A program made the position numbers and the translations under genes. A stretch of DNA of 36,210 nucleotides from CAG-791 sp002394525 (GTDB lineage: Bacteria; Bacillota; Clostridia; Lachnospirales; Lachnospiraceae): positions 1-36,210 of the forward strand of contig CAMNFJ010000005.1 in assembly GCA_946536955.1 (NCBI GenBank). The letters are read 5' to 3'. Below, one piece after another: positions 8,937-16,317 of the stretch (positions are counted from its first letter, which is position 1; each line of letters opens with the position of its first letter). The notes beneath the pieces were generated by a model. It saw nothing but the letters and a program-made list of their open reading frames with translations, ran no database searches and was not told where the DNA came from.

Positions 8937-9834
8937 AAATAATCTTGTCCCCCTGCTCCCCGGCGGGCTCAAAGCCCAGCCTCCGAAGCAGCCGGACCGA
9001 AGCGGTATTGTCCCTGCGGGCGTCCGCCCGGACCCTCGTGAAGCCCAGCTCCGTGAAGCCGTAGTCAAGGATCGCCGCGCAGGCCTCCTCCGCGAGGCCC
9101 GTTCCCCTGCGCTCCGCCGCGACCAGAAAGCCGAAATCGGCGTCGGCGGCGGGGATCCCCAGGTCCGCGGCTTCTTTTTCCATGGCGGAGGTCAGGGCGG
9201 AAAAGCCAATCCGGCCGATCAGGGCCCCTGTCTCCCGGTCCGTGACCGCCCAGTGGCCGAAGCCGTAGAGACTGTAGATCCGGTCGATATAGGCCCTGAG
9301 AACCGCGCGCTCATGGTCTCTGTCCTCGGACGGAGGCTCCAGAAAGCGGCGGGCCCGGCTGTCGTAGAGGGCATAGATCCCGTCCAGGTCATCCGGCGTA
9401 AATTCCCGAACCAGACAGTGCCGGGTCTGCAGGATGGTCCAGGGAAGGCCGGCCTGCCTCTGGTAGATCTTCACATAGGAGTCGGGATCGATCAGGTGCG
9501 GCTCCTGCAGGATGTACCCGGCTCCGGGAAACCTGTCCCCGGGATTGCCCGCATGGGAATAGCCCGCCACATAACAGCCCCTGTCCAGAAGCATCCGGAC
9601 AAGCTCCGTGCTGCCGCCCAGAAAAAGGATCTCCTCCTTCTTCTCCTCCGGGCGGGGAAGAAGATCTCCGGTCTCCCGGTCAGCCCGGAGGATGCCGCTG
9701 GCAAAGCCGGCCTCCCGCAGCATACGGGCCGCGCCCTCCAACTCCGCCAGGACAGCGGAGCCCGGGCCGCCAGGCTCCCGCAGGTCCGGTCCCTCCGGAT
9801 CCTGGTCCATAACAAAATATACTGCTTTCAACAT
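8866..9834 (-). CDS. GNAT-family acetyltransferase with an N-terminal HAD-like domain
   Basis: This is a 322-residue protein. Residues about 138-305 form a RimJ/RimL-like GNAT domain with the acetyl-CoA loop RRGTGLA (242-248) and the usual NTASVRLLRRLGFEP strand-helix near the end. Residues 1-135 begin MLKAVYFVMD and include EEILFLGGSTELVRMLLDRG, which looks like a degenerate HAD-type Rossmann domain; its function is unknown. The start at 9834 is chosen because an apparent -10 box, TATAAT, overlaps the ATG at 9843. The C-terminal 22 or so residues are encoded by a family C repeat (8866-8936), so the original stop codon seems to have been lost. The substrate is unknown. Confidence 0.8.
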   Translation of the reverse strand: MLKAVYFVMDQDPEGPDLREPGGPGSAVLAELEGAARMLREAGFASGILRADRETGDLLPRPEEKKEEILFLGGSTELVRMLLDRGCYVAGYSHAGNPGDRFPGAGYILQEPHLIDPDSYVKIYQRQAGLPWTILQTRHCLVREFTPDDLDGIYALYDSRARRFLEPPSEDRDHERAVLRAYIDRIYSLYGFGHWAVTDRETGALIGRIGFSALTSAMEKEAADLGIPAADADFGFLVAAERRGTGLAEEACAAILDYGFTELGFTRVRADARRDNTASVRLLRRLGFEPAGEQGDKIIFVTVQAHLKREAFCARSLRKTRV

Positions 9835-9841
9835 AAACTCC

Positions 9842-9871
9842 ATTATAACGATTTACGGACAGCTGTGTAAA
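9842..9871 (-). promoter_or_regulatory. Predicted promoter of the GNAT gene with almost no leader
   Basis: On the minus strand TTTACA (9866-9871) and TATAAT (9842-9847) are separated by 18 bases. The ATG at 9834 begins seven bases after the -10 box, so the mRNA could start at or next to the start codon. No ribosome binding site is properly spaced. Confidence 0.55.
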
Positions 9872-10041
9872 GAATAAATCATATCCCTGCTGTCCCGTTA
9901 CCGGCCAGTGCCGGCAGGAAAAAGGCTCCGCCGGGCCGGGCCGGGGGATCCCCCGCCCTCCGGCCCCGGCGTTAAAATTCTGTTCATATTTTATTTAACA
10001 TTTCTTTAATTGTTTCTCATTCTCCGTCCATTTTTCATCCG

Positions 10042-10184
10042 TATACTCTCAGTATAAGCTGAACAGCCGGAAAAAAGTGAAGCTTATAAAGATCGTCGCC
10101 AATGCAGCAGGCTTACGAATAACTTTTTCATAACTATGCCAGGTACTTCGGTACCTGGCATCCTCCCTTTTCAGGGGTTTTTTT
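10042..10184 (+). ncRNA. Candidate small structured RNA on the plus strand
   Basis: The 430-base gap between the HPr-like gene and the GNAT gene has no protein gene. On the plus strand TATACT (10042-10047) could be a -10 box. About seven bases later TATAAGCT (10053-10060) pairs with AGCTTATA (10081-10088). AAAAAGT in that loop (10072-10078) can pair with ACTTTTT (10122-10128), giving a possible pseudoknot. An 11-base stem with a TTCG loop follows (10136-10146/10151-10161), then a short CCC/GGG stem and seven T (10178-10184). I recognise no known RNA family, and no -35 box is evident. No plus-strand gene follows for more than 17 kb, so a leader function is unlikely. Confidence 0.4.
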
Positions 10185-10204
10185 CATTCTGTCCCAAATA
10201 CAAT

Positions 10205-10239
10205 CGCGTCCGGGAAAAAGCTCTTCCCGGACGCGTTTT
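10205..10239. terminator. Perfect 12-base hairpin downstream of the HPr-like gene
   Basis: CGCGTCCGGGAA (10205-10216) pairs with TTCCCGGACGCG (10224-10235). The plus strand continues TTTTC. The minus strand continues ATTGTATTT, a poor T tract. It may end the long ftsH-to-HPr transcript on the minus strand, and also act on the plus-strand RNA candidate. Confidence 0.6.
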
Positions 10240-10270
10240 CTGTGCGTAAAAATGATCAGCCGTTTACAAT

Positions 10271-10555
10271 TCAGCCGGCGGCGCAGGTCTTCATCTTGCC
10301 GGTACAGAGGAAGGCAGCGATCTCTTCCATCGCGATCTCCTCATCCGCTCCTTCGACCATTATGCCGATCGTCTCTCCGGCGGGAGCTTCGAGTGACATC
10401 ATTCCCATGATGCTCTTGGCATTCACTTTTCTTGACCCGTGCTCCAGATAGACACGGCTCTCATACCTGCTCGCAACCTGCACCAGTTCCGCGATCGGAC
10501 GGGCTTCCAGCCCCTGCGGACGATTGATAACGATCGATCTCCTCAGCATAAACAA
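10271..10555 (-). CDS. HPr-like protein with Glu15 and Ser46 (Crh-like regulator)
   Basis: A 94-residue HPr-fold protein. Around the normal phosphocarrier site it reads GLEARPIAELVQVAS: position 15 is Glu, not the His that enzyme I phosphorylates. The HprK target loop VNAKSIMGMMSL, with Ser46, is intact. This is the pattern of B. subtilis Crh, where position 15 is Gln. It therefore cannot be an ordinary PTS phosphocarrier but should be phosphorylated at Ser46 by HprK, which is encoded in the same run of genes. A role as corepressor or as effector of a partner protein is inference. It has a short Cys-containing C-terminal extension (CTGKMKTCAAG). AGGAG lies seven bases before the ATG. It follows whiA by about 100 bases. 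Confidence 0.9.
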   Translation of the reverse strand: MFMLRRSIVINRPQGLEARPIAELVQVASRYESRVYLEHGSRKVNAKSIMGMMSLEAPAGETIGIMVEGADEEIAMEEIAAFLCTGKMKTCAAG

Positions 10556-10656
10556 CTCCTATCCTGCGGCTTTGCCGCCGTAATCAAGAAACCAATAAAC
10601 TATGCAGGTTCCTTCCGGAACCATCGCATCCTCCCGGAGCGGCTTCCCCATCCCGG

Positions 10657-11637
10657 TCATTGATCTGCCTGCCTCTCTTTCTGCGCAAGAGAAGCGATTC
10701 TCCTCAGCCTGTGGTTCATGCCCGACCTGCTGACCGGAGGTTCGGCAAGTTCCCCCAGTTCGGAGAGTGAAGCCCCCGGATGCTCCTCGCGGAGCTCCGC
10801 GGCCTGACGGATCTGTACAGGCAGCTGCTCCAGGATCCCTCTCTCACGAAGCAGCCCGATATCCTCCAGCTGACGGGCGGAGGATTCCACCGTTTTTCCG
10901 ATGTTTGCCGTCTCGCAGTTGACGCGCCGGTTCACGTTGTTGCGTACTTCCTTGTAGATCCGCGCGTTTTCCGTCGCCATCAGGCCGACGGAAGCCCCCA
11001 TCAACTGCAGCAGGGTCACTATATCTTCAGAATCCTTCAGATACACGATATAGTACTTTTTGCGGTGCGTCAAGCCCGCGTGGATTCCCTGGTCCGCGAG
11101 CACCTCCCGGAGCTGGTCCGCCTGGGCCTGTGAAAAACAGCGGAATTCCAGGTGATAGCTCCTTCCCGGATCACTCATGAAGCCGATGCAGAGGAAGGTC
11201 TCCCTCAGATAGGCTCTCGCGGCCTGTCCCGTCACAAAGGACCGGGGCAGAGTTCCATCCAGTGCAGGCAGGTCTCCCTCCCGACCGGTCAGCTGCAGCC
11301 TGCGGACCAGGGACAAAAGCCCCTGAGGAGGCGGCAGGGTTTCCGCGCCTGCTTCAATTTCCCATTTACGTGCCTTCGCGCCGGTCAGCAGGAAGCGCAG
11401 ATCCTGTCCCGACGCGAATGAGTCAGGACTAATCTTATCGTTTTTTTGTATTAATGTAAAGCACTTTCTAAGAGCCAATCGGTTTCCGGCGGAAAGGGTC
11501 AGCAGGATCTCTCCCTCCTCCGTCCGGCTCAGGCCGGCGATATTGACCAGGATCGCGGCCGCGGCCGTCTCTCTGGAGGCGGTTCCACGGGGAATGATCT
11601 GAGCCAGTTCCGCCCTCACATCAGCTGAAAAAGACAT
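10657..11637 (-). CDS. whiA: DNA-binding protein WhiA
   Basis: A 326-residue protein matching WhiA from end to end: it starts MSFSADVRAELAQI, has a degenerate LAGLIDADG homing-endonuclease-like domain in about residues 1-200, and a C-terminal helix-turn-helix region including NRRVNCETANIGKTVESSA and LGELAEPPVSRSGMNHRLRR. WhiA controls cell division and sporulation genes in Actinobacteria and affects division and chromosome segregation in Firmicutes. It lies 52 bases after rapZ and before the HPr-like gene, the conserved order. No clear ribosome binding site is visible at the ATG, so translation may depend on coupling. Confidence 0.95.
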   Translation of the reverse strand: MSFSADVRAELAQIIPRGTASRETAAAAILVNIAGLSRTEEGEILLTLSAGNRLALRKCFTLIQKNDKISPDSFASGQDLRFLLTGAKARKWEIEAGAETLPPPQGLLSLVRRLQLTGREGDLPALDGTLPRSFVTGQAARAYLRETFLCIGFMSDPGRSYHLEFRCFSQAQADQLREVLADQGIHAGLTHRKKYYIVYLKDSEDIVTLLQLMGASVGLMATENARIYKEVRNNVNRRVNCETANIGKTVESSARQLEDIGLLRERGILEQLPVQIRQAAELREEHPGASLSELGELAEPPVSRSGMNHRLRRIASLAQKERQADQ

Positions 11638-11689
11638 ACCACTGTACCACGGCTTTCATTCATAAATATGTATGAGGTTCCCGGGCCTC

Positions 11690-12559
11690 TCAGGCCGGTG
11701 CGCTTTTTTTCGCGTCGCGGTGATAGAGCTTGAGCCCGTAATCCCCCTGTCCCTTCAGGTCCTCGTACAGACAGTTGGCCATGGTCACGCTCCTGTGCTG
11801 GCCGCCTGTACAGCCGATGGCGATCACGAGCTGGTTCTTGCCCTCCTCCACATAGTAGGGGATCAGGAAACGGATCATATCCGCCAGCTTCCGGCGGAAT
11901 TCCGTCGTCTGCGGGAAGGAGAGCACGTAGTCAGACACAGGCCTGTCGTTGCCGGTCAGGTGCCTGAGCTCCTCGATGTAATAGGGGTTGGGCAGAAAGC
12001 GCACATCAAAGACCAGGTCGGCGTCCTTGGGGATCCCGTTTTTAAAGCCGAAGGACATGACCGAGACGATCAGGGAATTGTACTCCTCATTATTGACGAA
12101 GACACGGACCAGCTCCTCGCGGAGCTCGCGGACCAGGAGGCTGGATGTGTCAAAGACATAGTCCGCCTTGGATTTGATCTGGCGGAGGATCTCCCGCTCC
12201 TTCCTGATCCCGTCGATCACCCGGCCCTGGGGATCGCAGGGATGGGCCCGGCGGGTCTCCTTGTAGCGGCGGATCAGGGTCTCGTCGTCCGCGTCCATAA
12301 AAAGGATCTCATAGGGATAGCCTTTTTCCCGCAGGGTCGACAGGACCTCCTCCACATAGATGAAGGGGCGGTCCGCCCGCACATCCAGGCCCAGGACGAC
12401 CTTGTCCACATTGCTGCCGGGCATAAAGACCAGCTCCATGAACTTATCGATCAGCCTCACCGGCAGGTTGTCGACGCAGTAATAGCCCCCGTCCTCCAGG
12501 ATCTTGATGGCCGTCGCCTTTCCGCCGCCGCTCATGCCGGTCACAACTACAAAACGCAT
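11690..12559 (-). CDS. rapZ: RapZ/YvcJ nucleotide-binding protein
   Basis: A 289-residue protein of the RapZ (YvcJ) family. The N-terminal P-loop domain carries GMSGGGKATAIKILEDGGYYCVDN-type motifs. The C-terminal domain has the conserved IGCTGGQHRSV near residue 255, the region that binds RNA or UDP-GlcNAc in RapZ homologues. The P-loop ends in Lys14-Ala15, where the family normally has Ser or Thr. That could weaken nucleotide binding or hydrolysis. AAGGGGG lies before the ATG. It sits between murB and whiA as in most Firmicutes. The role is probably linked to amino-sugar or cell-wall metabolism (inference from the family). Confidence 0.95.
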   Translation of the reverse strand: MRFVVVTGMSGGGKATAIKILEDGGYYCVDNLPVRLIDKFMELVFMPGSNVDKVVLGLDVRADRPFIYVEEVLSTLREKGYPYEILFMDADDETLIRRYKETRRAHPCDPQGRVIDGIRKEREILRQIKSKADYVFDTSSLLVRELREELVRVFVNNEEYNSLIVSVMSFGFKNGIPKDADLVFDVRFLPNPYYIEELRHLTGNDRPVSDYVLSFPQTTEFRRKLADMIRFLIPYYVEEGKNQLVIAIGCTGGQHRSVTMANCLYEDLKGQGDYGLKLYHRDAKKSAPA

Positions 12560-12734
12560 CTCTGCCCCCTTTCCGTCCTCTGTTCTGTGTCTGCATCTAT
12601 CCGTCCATTATTCAAAAGAACATTCCGCAGGGCTCAGAAAAGCCTTCCCGTTTCTATCCACAGCCTCCGGCTCCGAGGTGTTTTTGCAGGCTGCTGTCAC
12701 AGTGCTGAAGGGACTGTGAACAGTAAACGCCTTC

Positions 12735-13718
12735 TCAGAACTCGCCGAGAAAGATCACTTCCCTCTCCAGCCTGACGCCGGAATCCTCCAGCACCCTGGC
12801 CTGGACCTCTTCGATCAGCCTGCGGATCTGGGCAGAAGTGGCCTGTCCGCGGTTGATGACAAAGCCGCAGTGCTTTTCGGAGACCTGGGCATCCCCGACC
12901 GAAAAGCCCCGCAGGCCGGCATCCATGATCAGCTTGCCGGCAAAGCAGCCCTCAGGCCGCTTGAAGGTGCTACCCGCGCTGGGATATTCCAGGGGCTGCT
13001 TGGCCCGGCGCTCCGCGGCCAGCTCCAGGATCCTGGCCCGGATCTGCTCCGGGTCCCCCTCCTCCAGCTCAAATTCGCAGCCCAGGGCCACGGCCTCTGT
13101 CTTTCGCAGCATGCTGGTCCTGTAGCCGAATTCCATCTCCCCGGCCCCGCAGGTCCGGACACTGCCGTCCGGCATCAGCAGGCGCACGGTCCGCACGACC
13201 TGCTTCATCTCCCCTCCGTAGGCGCCGGCATTCATGACCAGGCCTCCGCCCACTGTTCCGGGGATCCCGGCGGCAAATTCCAGCCCCGTCAGCCCGGCGT
13301 CCCTGGCGGCGAGGGCGGCCGCCTTGAGCGTCGCGCCGGCCCCGGCAAAGACCCGGTTTCCCTCCGTCCGCACACCGCTCAGGGGACCATTCTCCGCGGT
13401 CGTCTCTCCGCCCGCCTCCGGTCCGGTCTCTTTCCCGGCCGGGGCCGCGGTCTCTGCCGCCGCCGTGACGATCACGCCGCGGAAGCCCCCGTCCCCGATC
13501 AGCAGGTTGCTTCCTTTTCCGAGCAGGAAATAGTCCTCCCCCCGGTCCCTGAGCAGGGCCAACAGGTCTGTCATCTCCTTCTCTGTTTCCACCCGGACCA
13601 GGGCATCCGCCGGCCCTCCCGTGCGGAAGGAACAGTGCCTGGCCATGGGCTCGTCAAATCTGATCTGCCCGGAAGGAAGGATCCTCCCGAGTTCGTTCTG
13701 TAAACTTTTATGAATCAC
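12735..13718 (-). CDS. murB: UDP-N-acetylenolpyruvoylglucosamine reductase
   Basis: MurB uses FAD and NADPH to reduce UDP-GlcNAc-enolpyruvate to UDP-MurNAc, the second committed step of peptidoglycan synthesis. The 327-residue protein has the FAD motifs GKGSNLLIGDGGF (68-79) and AAGIPGTVGGGLVMNAGAYG (149-168). The catalytic Ser250 lies in SAGSTFKRP, and a C-terminal Glu (about 320) in VRLEREVIFLG. It lacks the extra loop of type I enzymes, so it is type II. The start codon is GTG at 13718 with GGAGGAG close upstream. Residues about 88-117 (Ala, Gly, Glu and Thr rich) look like an insertion in the FAD domain that I would not expect in most homologues. Confidence 0.95.
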   Translation of the reverse strand: MIHKSLQNELGRILPSGQIRFDEPMARHCSFRTGGPADALVRVETEKEMTDLLALLRDRGEDYFLLGKGSNLLIGDGGFRGVIVTAAAETAAPAGKETGPEAGGETTAENGPLSGVRTEGNRVFAGAGATLKAAALAARDAGLTGLEFAAGIPGTVGGGLVMNAGAYGGEMKQVVRTVRLLMPDGSVRTCGAGEMEFGYRTSMLRKTEAVALGCEFELEEGDPEQIRARILELAAERRAKQPLEYPSAGSTFKRPEGCFAGKLIMDAGLRGFSVGDAQVSEKHCGFVINRGQATSAQIRRLIEEVQARVLEDSGVRLEREVIFLGEF

Positions 13719-13871
13719 GTCTCCTCCATCCGGCGAAAACCGTCAGCTGTCCGCGTCTGCCTTCTGCCGGTCCCTTATCCGTCCGCATCCTCCGAAGCTC
13801 AGACAGGGCCTTCCTTCCCGCGTCCCCCTCAGGTTCACGCGGGTCTGAGCCGCAGCGCAAGGTCCGCGGTA

Positions 13872-14822
13872 TCATTCCTCGTCGTCATCGTTCTCGCTGT
13901 GCTTGCGCATCAGGTTTTTCTGGAAGCGCTGATAGAGCTCCTGGGCCGCATTGTAGCCCATGAGCTTCTGACGGTGGTTGGCTGCGGCGGATTCACAGAT
14001 AATGGCGACATTTCTGCCGGGACGGACCGGGACCCGGTGGCAGACCACCTTGTTGCCCAGATATTCCGAATAGGACTCCTCCAGCCCCAGCCTGTCATAC
14101 TCCCTGTTCCTGTCCCACTCCTCCAGGTGGATCTCCAGATCGATGCTCTGGCTCTCGCGGACACTGGAGACGCCGAAGAGGGTCTTGACGTCGATGATCC
14201 CGATTCCCCGCAGCTCGATGAAGTGCTTGGTGATCTCCGGGGCCGTCCCGATCAGGGTCACCTCACTCACCCTGCGGATCTCGACGACATCGTCGGACAC
14301 AAGCCTGTGGCCGCGCTTGATCAGCTCCAGGGCCGCCTCGGACTTGCCGACGCCGGAGTCGCCGGTCAGCAGCAGGCCGATGCCGTAGACGTCCACCAGG
14401 ACGCCGTGGACACTGATGCAGGGGGCCAGCTTGACATTGAGCCAGCGGAGGATCTCCGCCATGAAGGGGCTGGTCGCCTGGTTGGTCAGGTACATGGGCA
14501 TCTTCTTCCTGTGGGCGATCTCCAGAATGGTCTCGTCCGGCTCGAGTCCCCTGGTAAAAATGACCATGGGAACGTCCAGGCTGAAGAGCTTCTCAAACAT
14601 CTCCCGCTCGTCCTTTTCCTCCATCTGGTCGATGTAGGAGTGTTCGACCAGGCCGATGATCTGGATCCTGCCCGCGGCAAAGTGGTCGAAATACCCGGTC
14701 AGCTCCAGGGCCGGCCGGTTGACCTCCGACTGCCGCACCTTTCTCCCCGAGATATCGATCTCCGGAGTCAGGTTTTCCAGATTCATTTTTTCAACGACTT
14801 CTTCCAGTCTCACATATGCCAT
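13872..14822 (-). CDS. hprK: HPr(Ser) kinase/phosphorylase
   Basis: HprK phosphorylates and dephosphorylates Ser46 of HPr and Crh and is the sensor of catabolite repression in Gram-positive bacteria. The 316-residue protein has the N-terminal domain, His139 in ISVHG, Walker A GDSGVGKS (154-161), the family signature ELRGIGIIDVKTLFG (203-217) and the C-terminal VPVRPGRN loop (265-272). The start follows the preceding ligase gene by four bases, and its ribosome binding site (AAGGAAA) overlaps that gene's stop codon, so the two are translationally close. A natural substrate, the Crh-like protein, is encoded about 3.3 kb downstream in the same direction. Confidence 0.97.
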   Translation of the reverse strand: MAYVRLEEVVEKMNLENLTPEIDISGRKVRQSEVNRPALELTGYFDHFAAGRIQIIGLVEHSYIDQMEEKDEREMFEKLFSLDVPMVIFTRGLEPDETILEIAHRKKMPMYLTNQATSPFMAEILRWLNVKLAPCISVHGVLVDVYGIGLLLTGDSGVGKSEAALELIKRGHRLVSDDVVEIRRVSEVTLIGTAPEITKHFIELRGIGIIDVKTLFGVSSVRESQSIDLEIHLEEWDRNREYDRLGLEESYSEYLGNKVVCHRVPVRPGRNVAIICESAAANHRQKLMGYNAAQELYQRFQKNLMRKHSENDDDEE

Positions 14823-14826
14823 GGGA

Positions 14827-16173
14827 TCATTTCCTTTTCTTTAATACGATCGATGTCATTTCGTGCTCATCCCCTTCGACCGAGATGATGGGGGTCACGG
14901 AGGCGCGGGAATAGAGGCCCGCGACCTTTCCGCCGTAGAGGTAGACTCCTGTCATATTGCTGAAGGACCTCCACTCCGGCTCCTCCTCGCCGAAAAAGAT
15001 ATTCTCCGTCCGGAAGGGCTCCACAAACTCCTGGAGGATATAATCCGTATCGGCGTGCCGGTCCAGCTGCGCGGTCCACTCCTCCCGGCTGCAGAGGCGG
15101 CCGGGGTAGATGCCGTGGGCCCCGTAGGAATCGCGGGGCTTGATGATCCACCTGGACCTGTCGCCGCGGACCCCAGGCCGGGCCGCCTGGTCCCCCGTCA
15201 GCATGGCCGTGTAGGGGACATGGGCCGCGATGAAGGCATTTTCCTCCTCTGTCAGAAAGGCCGCCGTGCGCGGGTCGTGCAGGATCCGGAAGAGGACCTT
15301 GTCGTGGACGACCTGGGTACAGAAATCCCCGATCAGGCAGACCTTCCGGTCCCGGACCGCCTGCAGAAAGGGTCCGACCTCCTCCCGGTGGGCCAGGATG
15401 TCGCTGGTGACCGCCCGCCGGTAGACCGCGTCGACCGGGCAGCCCTCCTCCGTCAGGAGCCTGCCGCCCTCGTAGCGCATTTTGCGGATCTCGGCCACAT
15501 AAGCCCTGCAGCCGGCCCGTTCAAAGGCCTCCCGGAAGGCGTCGAACTCCGCGGACGAGGACCCCTTTTCCAGAAAATCCACCACGGCGACCGCGGGAAG
15601 GTCCCGGCTGGTCCCGGCCTCCTCCCGGCCCTCCGCGTAGATCCTCAGGAAGGTCTCCACCCAGGAGTCAAAGAGTTCAAACATGACCTGGTCGTAGTCC
15701 CGGTCCATCTCCCTGCAGAGGAGGGTGTCCCGGTAGGTCCGGTAGAGCTCGGCGTTTTCATTCATCGCGCTGCTGCCGTCGGCGTTGAACTCGCAGAATT
15801 TGAAGTCTCCTGTCTCCTCGTTCAGAAAAATATCCAGCCGGCAGACCGGCAGCAGGGTCCTGTAGGCGGGCCTGTTCAGGATCATCTCCTCCAGTTCCCG
15901 GGGAAAGCCGAACAGGGCCCGGTAATCCGGCTCCTTCAGGTACTCCTGGATCACCCGGACCAGGATCCTCCAGGCCAGCTCCAGGTCCGCCTTCAGCTTT
16001 CCGAAGCCCTCCTCCGAAAAATATTTGGGCAGGTAGCCGAACTTGATGGGCACCCCCTTGTAGGTCGCGGTCCCGGCCCGCATGGCGCGGACCTGGTCCC
16101 GGCCGGAGGCCGCATGGGCGGCAAAGTTCCTCTCGACCAGGCGGCGGGGCTCCTCTGTAACAGTCATTTTCAT
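14827..16173 (-). CDS. Circularly permuted ATP-grasp ligase (glutathionylspermidine synthase-like)
   Basis: A 448-residue protein resembling the ATP-grasp half of glutathionylspermidine synthase and its orphan relatives. Visible are FKFCEFNADGSSAMNEN (125-140), the ATP-binding WIIKPRDSYGAHGIYPG (342-358, Lys345), YILQEFVEP (378-386), and a C-terminal NMTGVYLYGGKVAGLYSRAS segment (406-425) holding metal and substrate ligands. ATP-grasp enzymes join a carboxylate to an amine or thiol. Which substrates are joined here is unknown. No amidase or precursor-peptide gene adjoins it. The start at 16173 has AAGGAG 11 bases upstream. The open frame before it is made of translated repeat DNA. The gene is inserted between uvrC and hprK, where it is not a standard member as far as I know. 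Confidence 0.75.
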   Translation of the reverse strand: MKMTVTEEPRRLVERNFAAHAASGRDQVRAMRAGTATYKGVPIKFGYLPKYFSEEGFGKLKADLELAWRILVRVIQEYLKEPDYRALFGFPRELEEMILNRPAYRTLLPVCRLDIFLNEETGDFKFCEFNADGSSAMNENAELYRTYRDTLLCREMDRDYDQVMFELFDSWVETFLRIYAEGREEAGTSRDLPAVAVVDFLEKGSSSAEFDAFREAFERAGCRAYVAEIRKMRYEGGRLLTEEGCPVDAVYRRAVTSDILAHREEVGPFLQAVRDRKVCLIGDFCTQVVHDKVLFRILHDPRTAAFLTEEENAFIAAHVPYTAMLTGDQAARPGVRGDRSRWIIKPRDSYGAHGIYPGRLCSREEWTAQLDRHADTDYILQEFVEPFRTENIFFGEEEPEWRSFSNMTGVYLYGGKVAGLYSRASVTPIISVEGDEHEMTSIVLKKRK

Positions 16174-16206
16174 GATATGATCTTCTCCTTCCGGACGTGA
16201 CAGGGC

Positions 16207-16296
16207 GTGACAGGGGGACAGGCACTTTGTCACGCGAAAGTGCGTCCTTCTGTGACAGAGGGACAGGCACTTTGTCACATGAAAGTGCTTCCTCTC
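16207..16296. repeat. Two tandem 45-base family A repeats between uvrC and the ATP-grasp gene
   Basis: 16207-16251 and 16252-16296 match at 38 of 45 positions. Each reads GTGACAG then GGGACAGGCACTTTGTCAC, and each contains the small palindrome GCACTTT/AAAGTGC. Related sequence occurs at 7475-7532 and, weakly, near 25949-25993. Confidence 0.8.
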
Positions 16297-16317
16297 CGAA
16301 GCGCGTCCTTTCCGGCA

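Noticed and set aside
10102..10122. Six-codon frame inside the RNA candidate
   Set aside because: No ribosome binding site, and too short to support as a peptide gene.
16174..16278. N-terminal extension of the ATP-grasp protein
   Set aside because: The extra codons are translated family A repeat DNA, and AAGGAG supports the later ATG at 16173.
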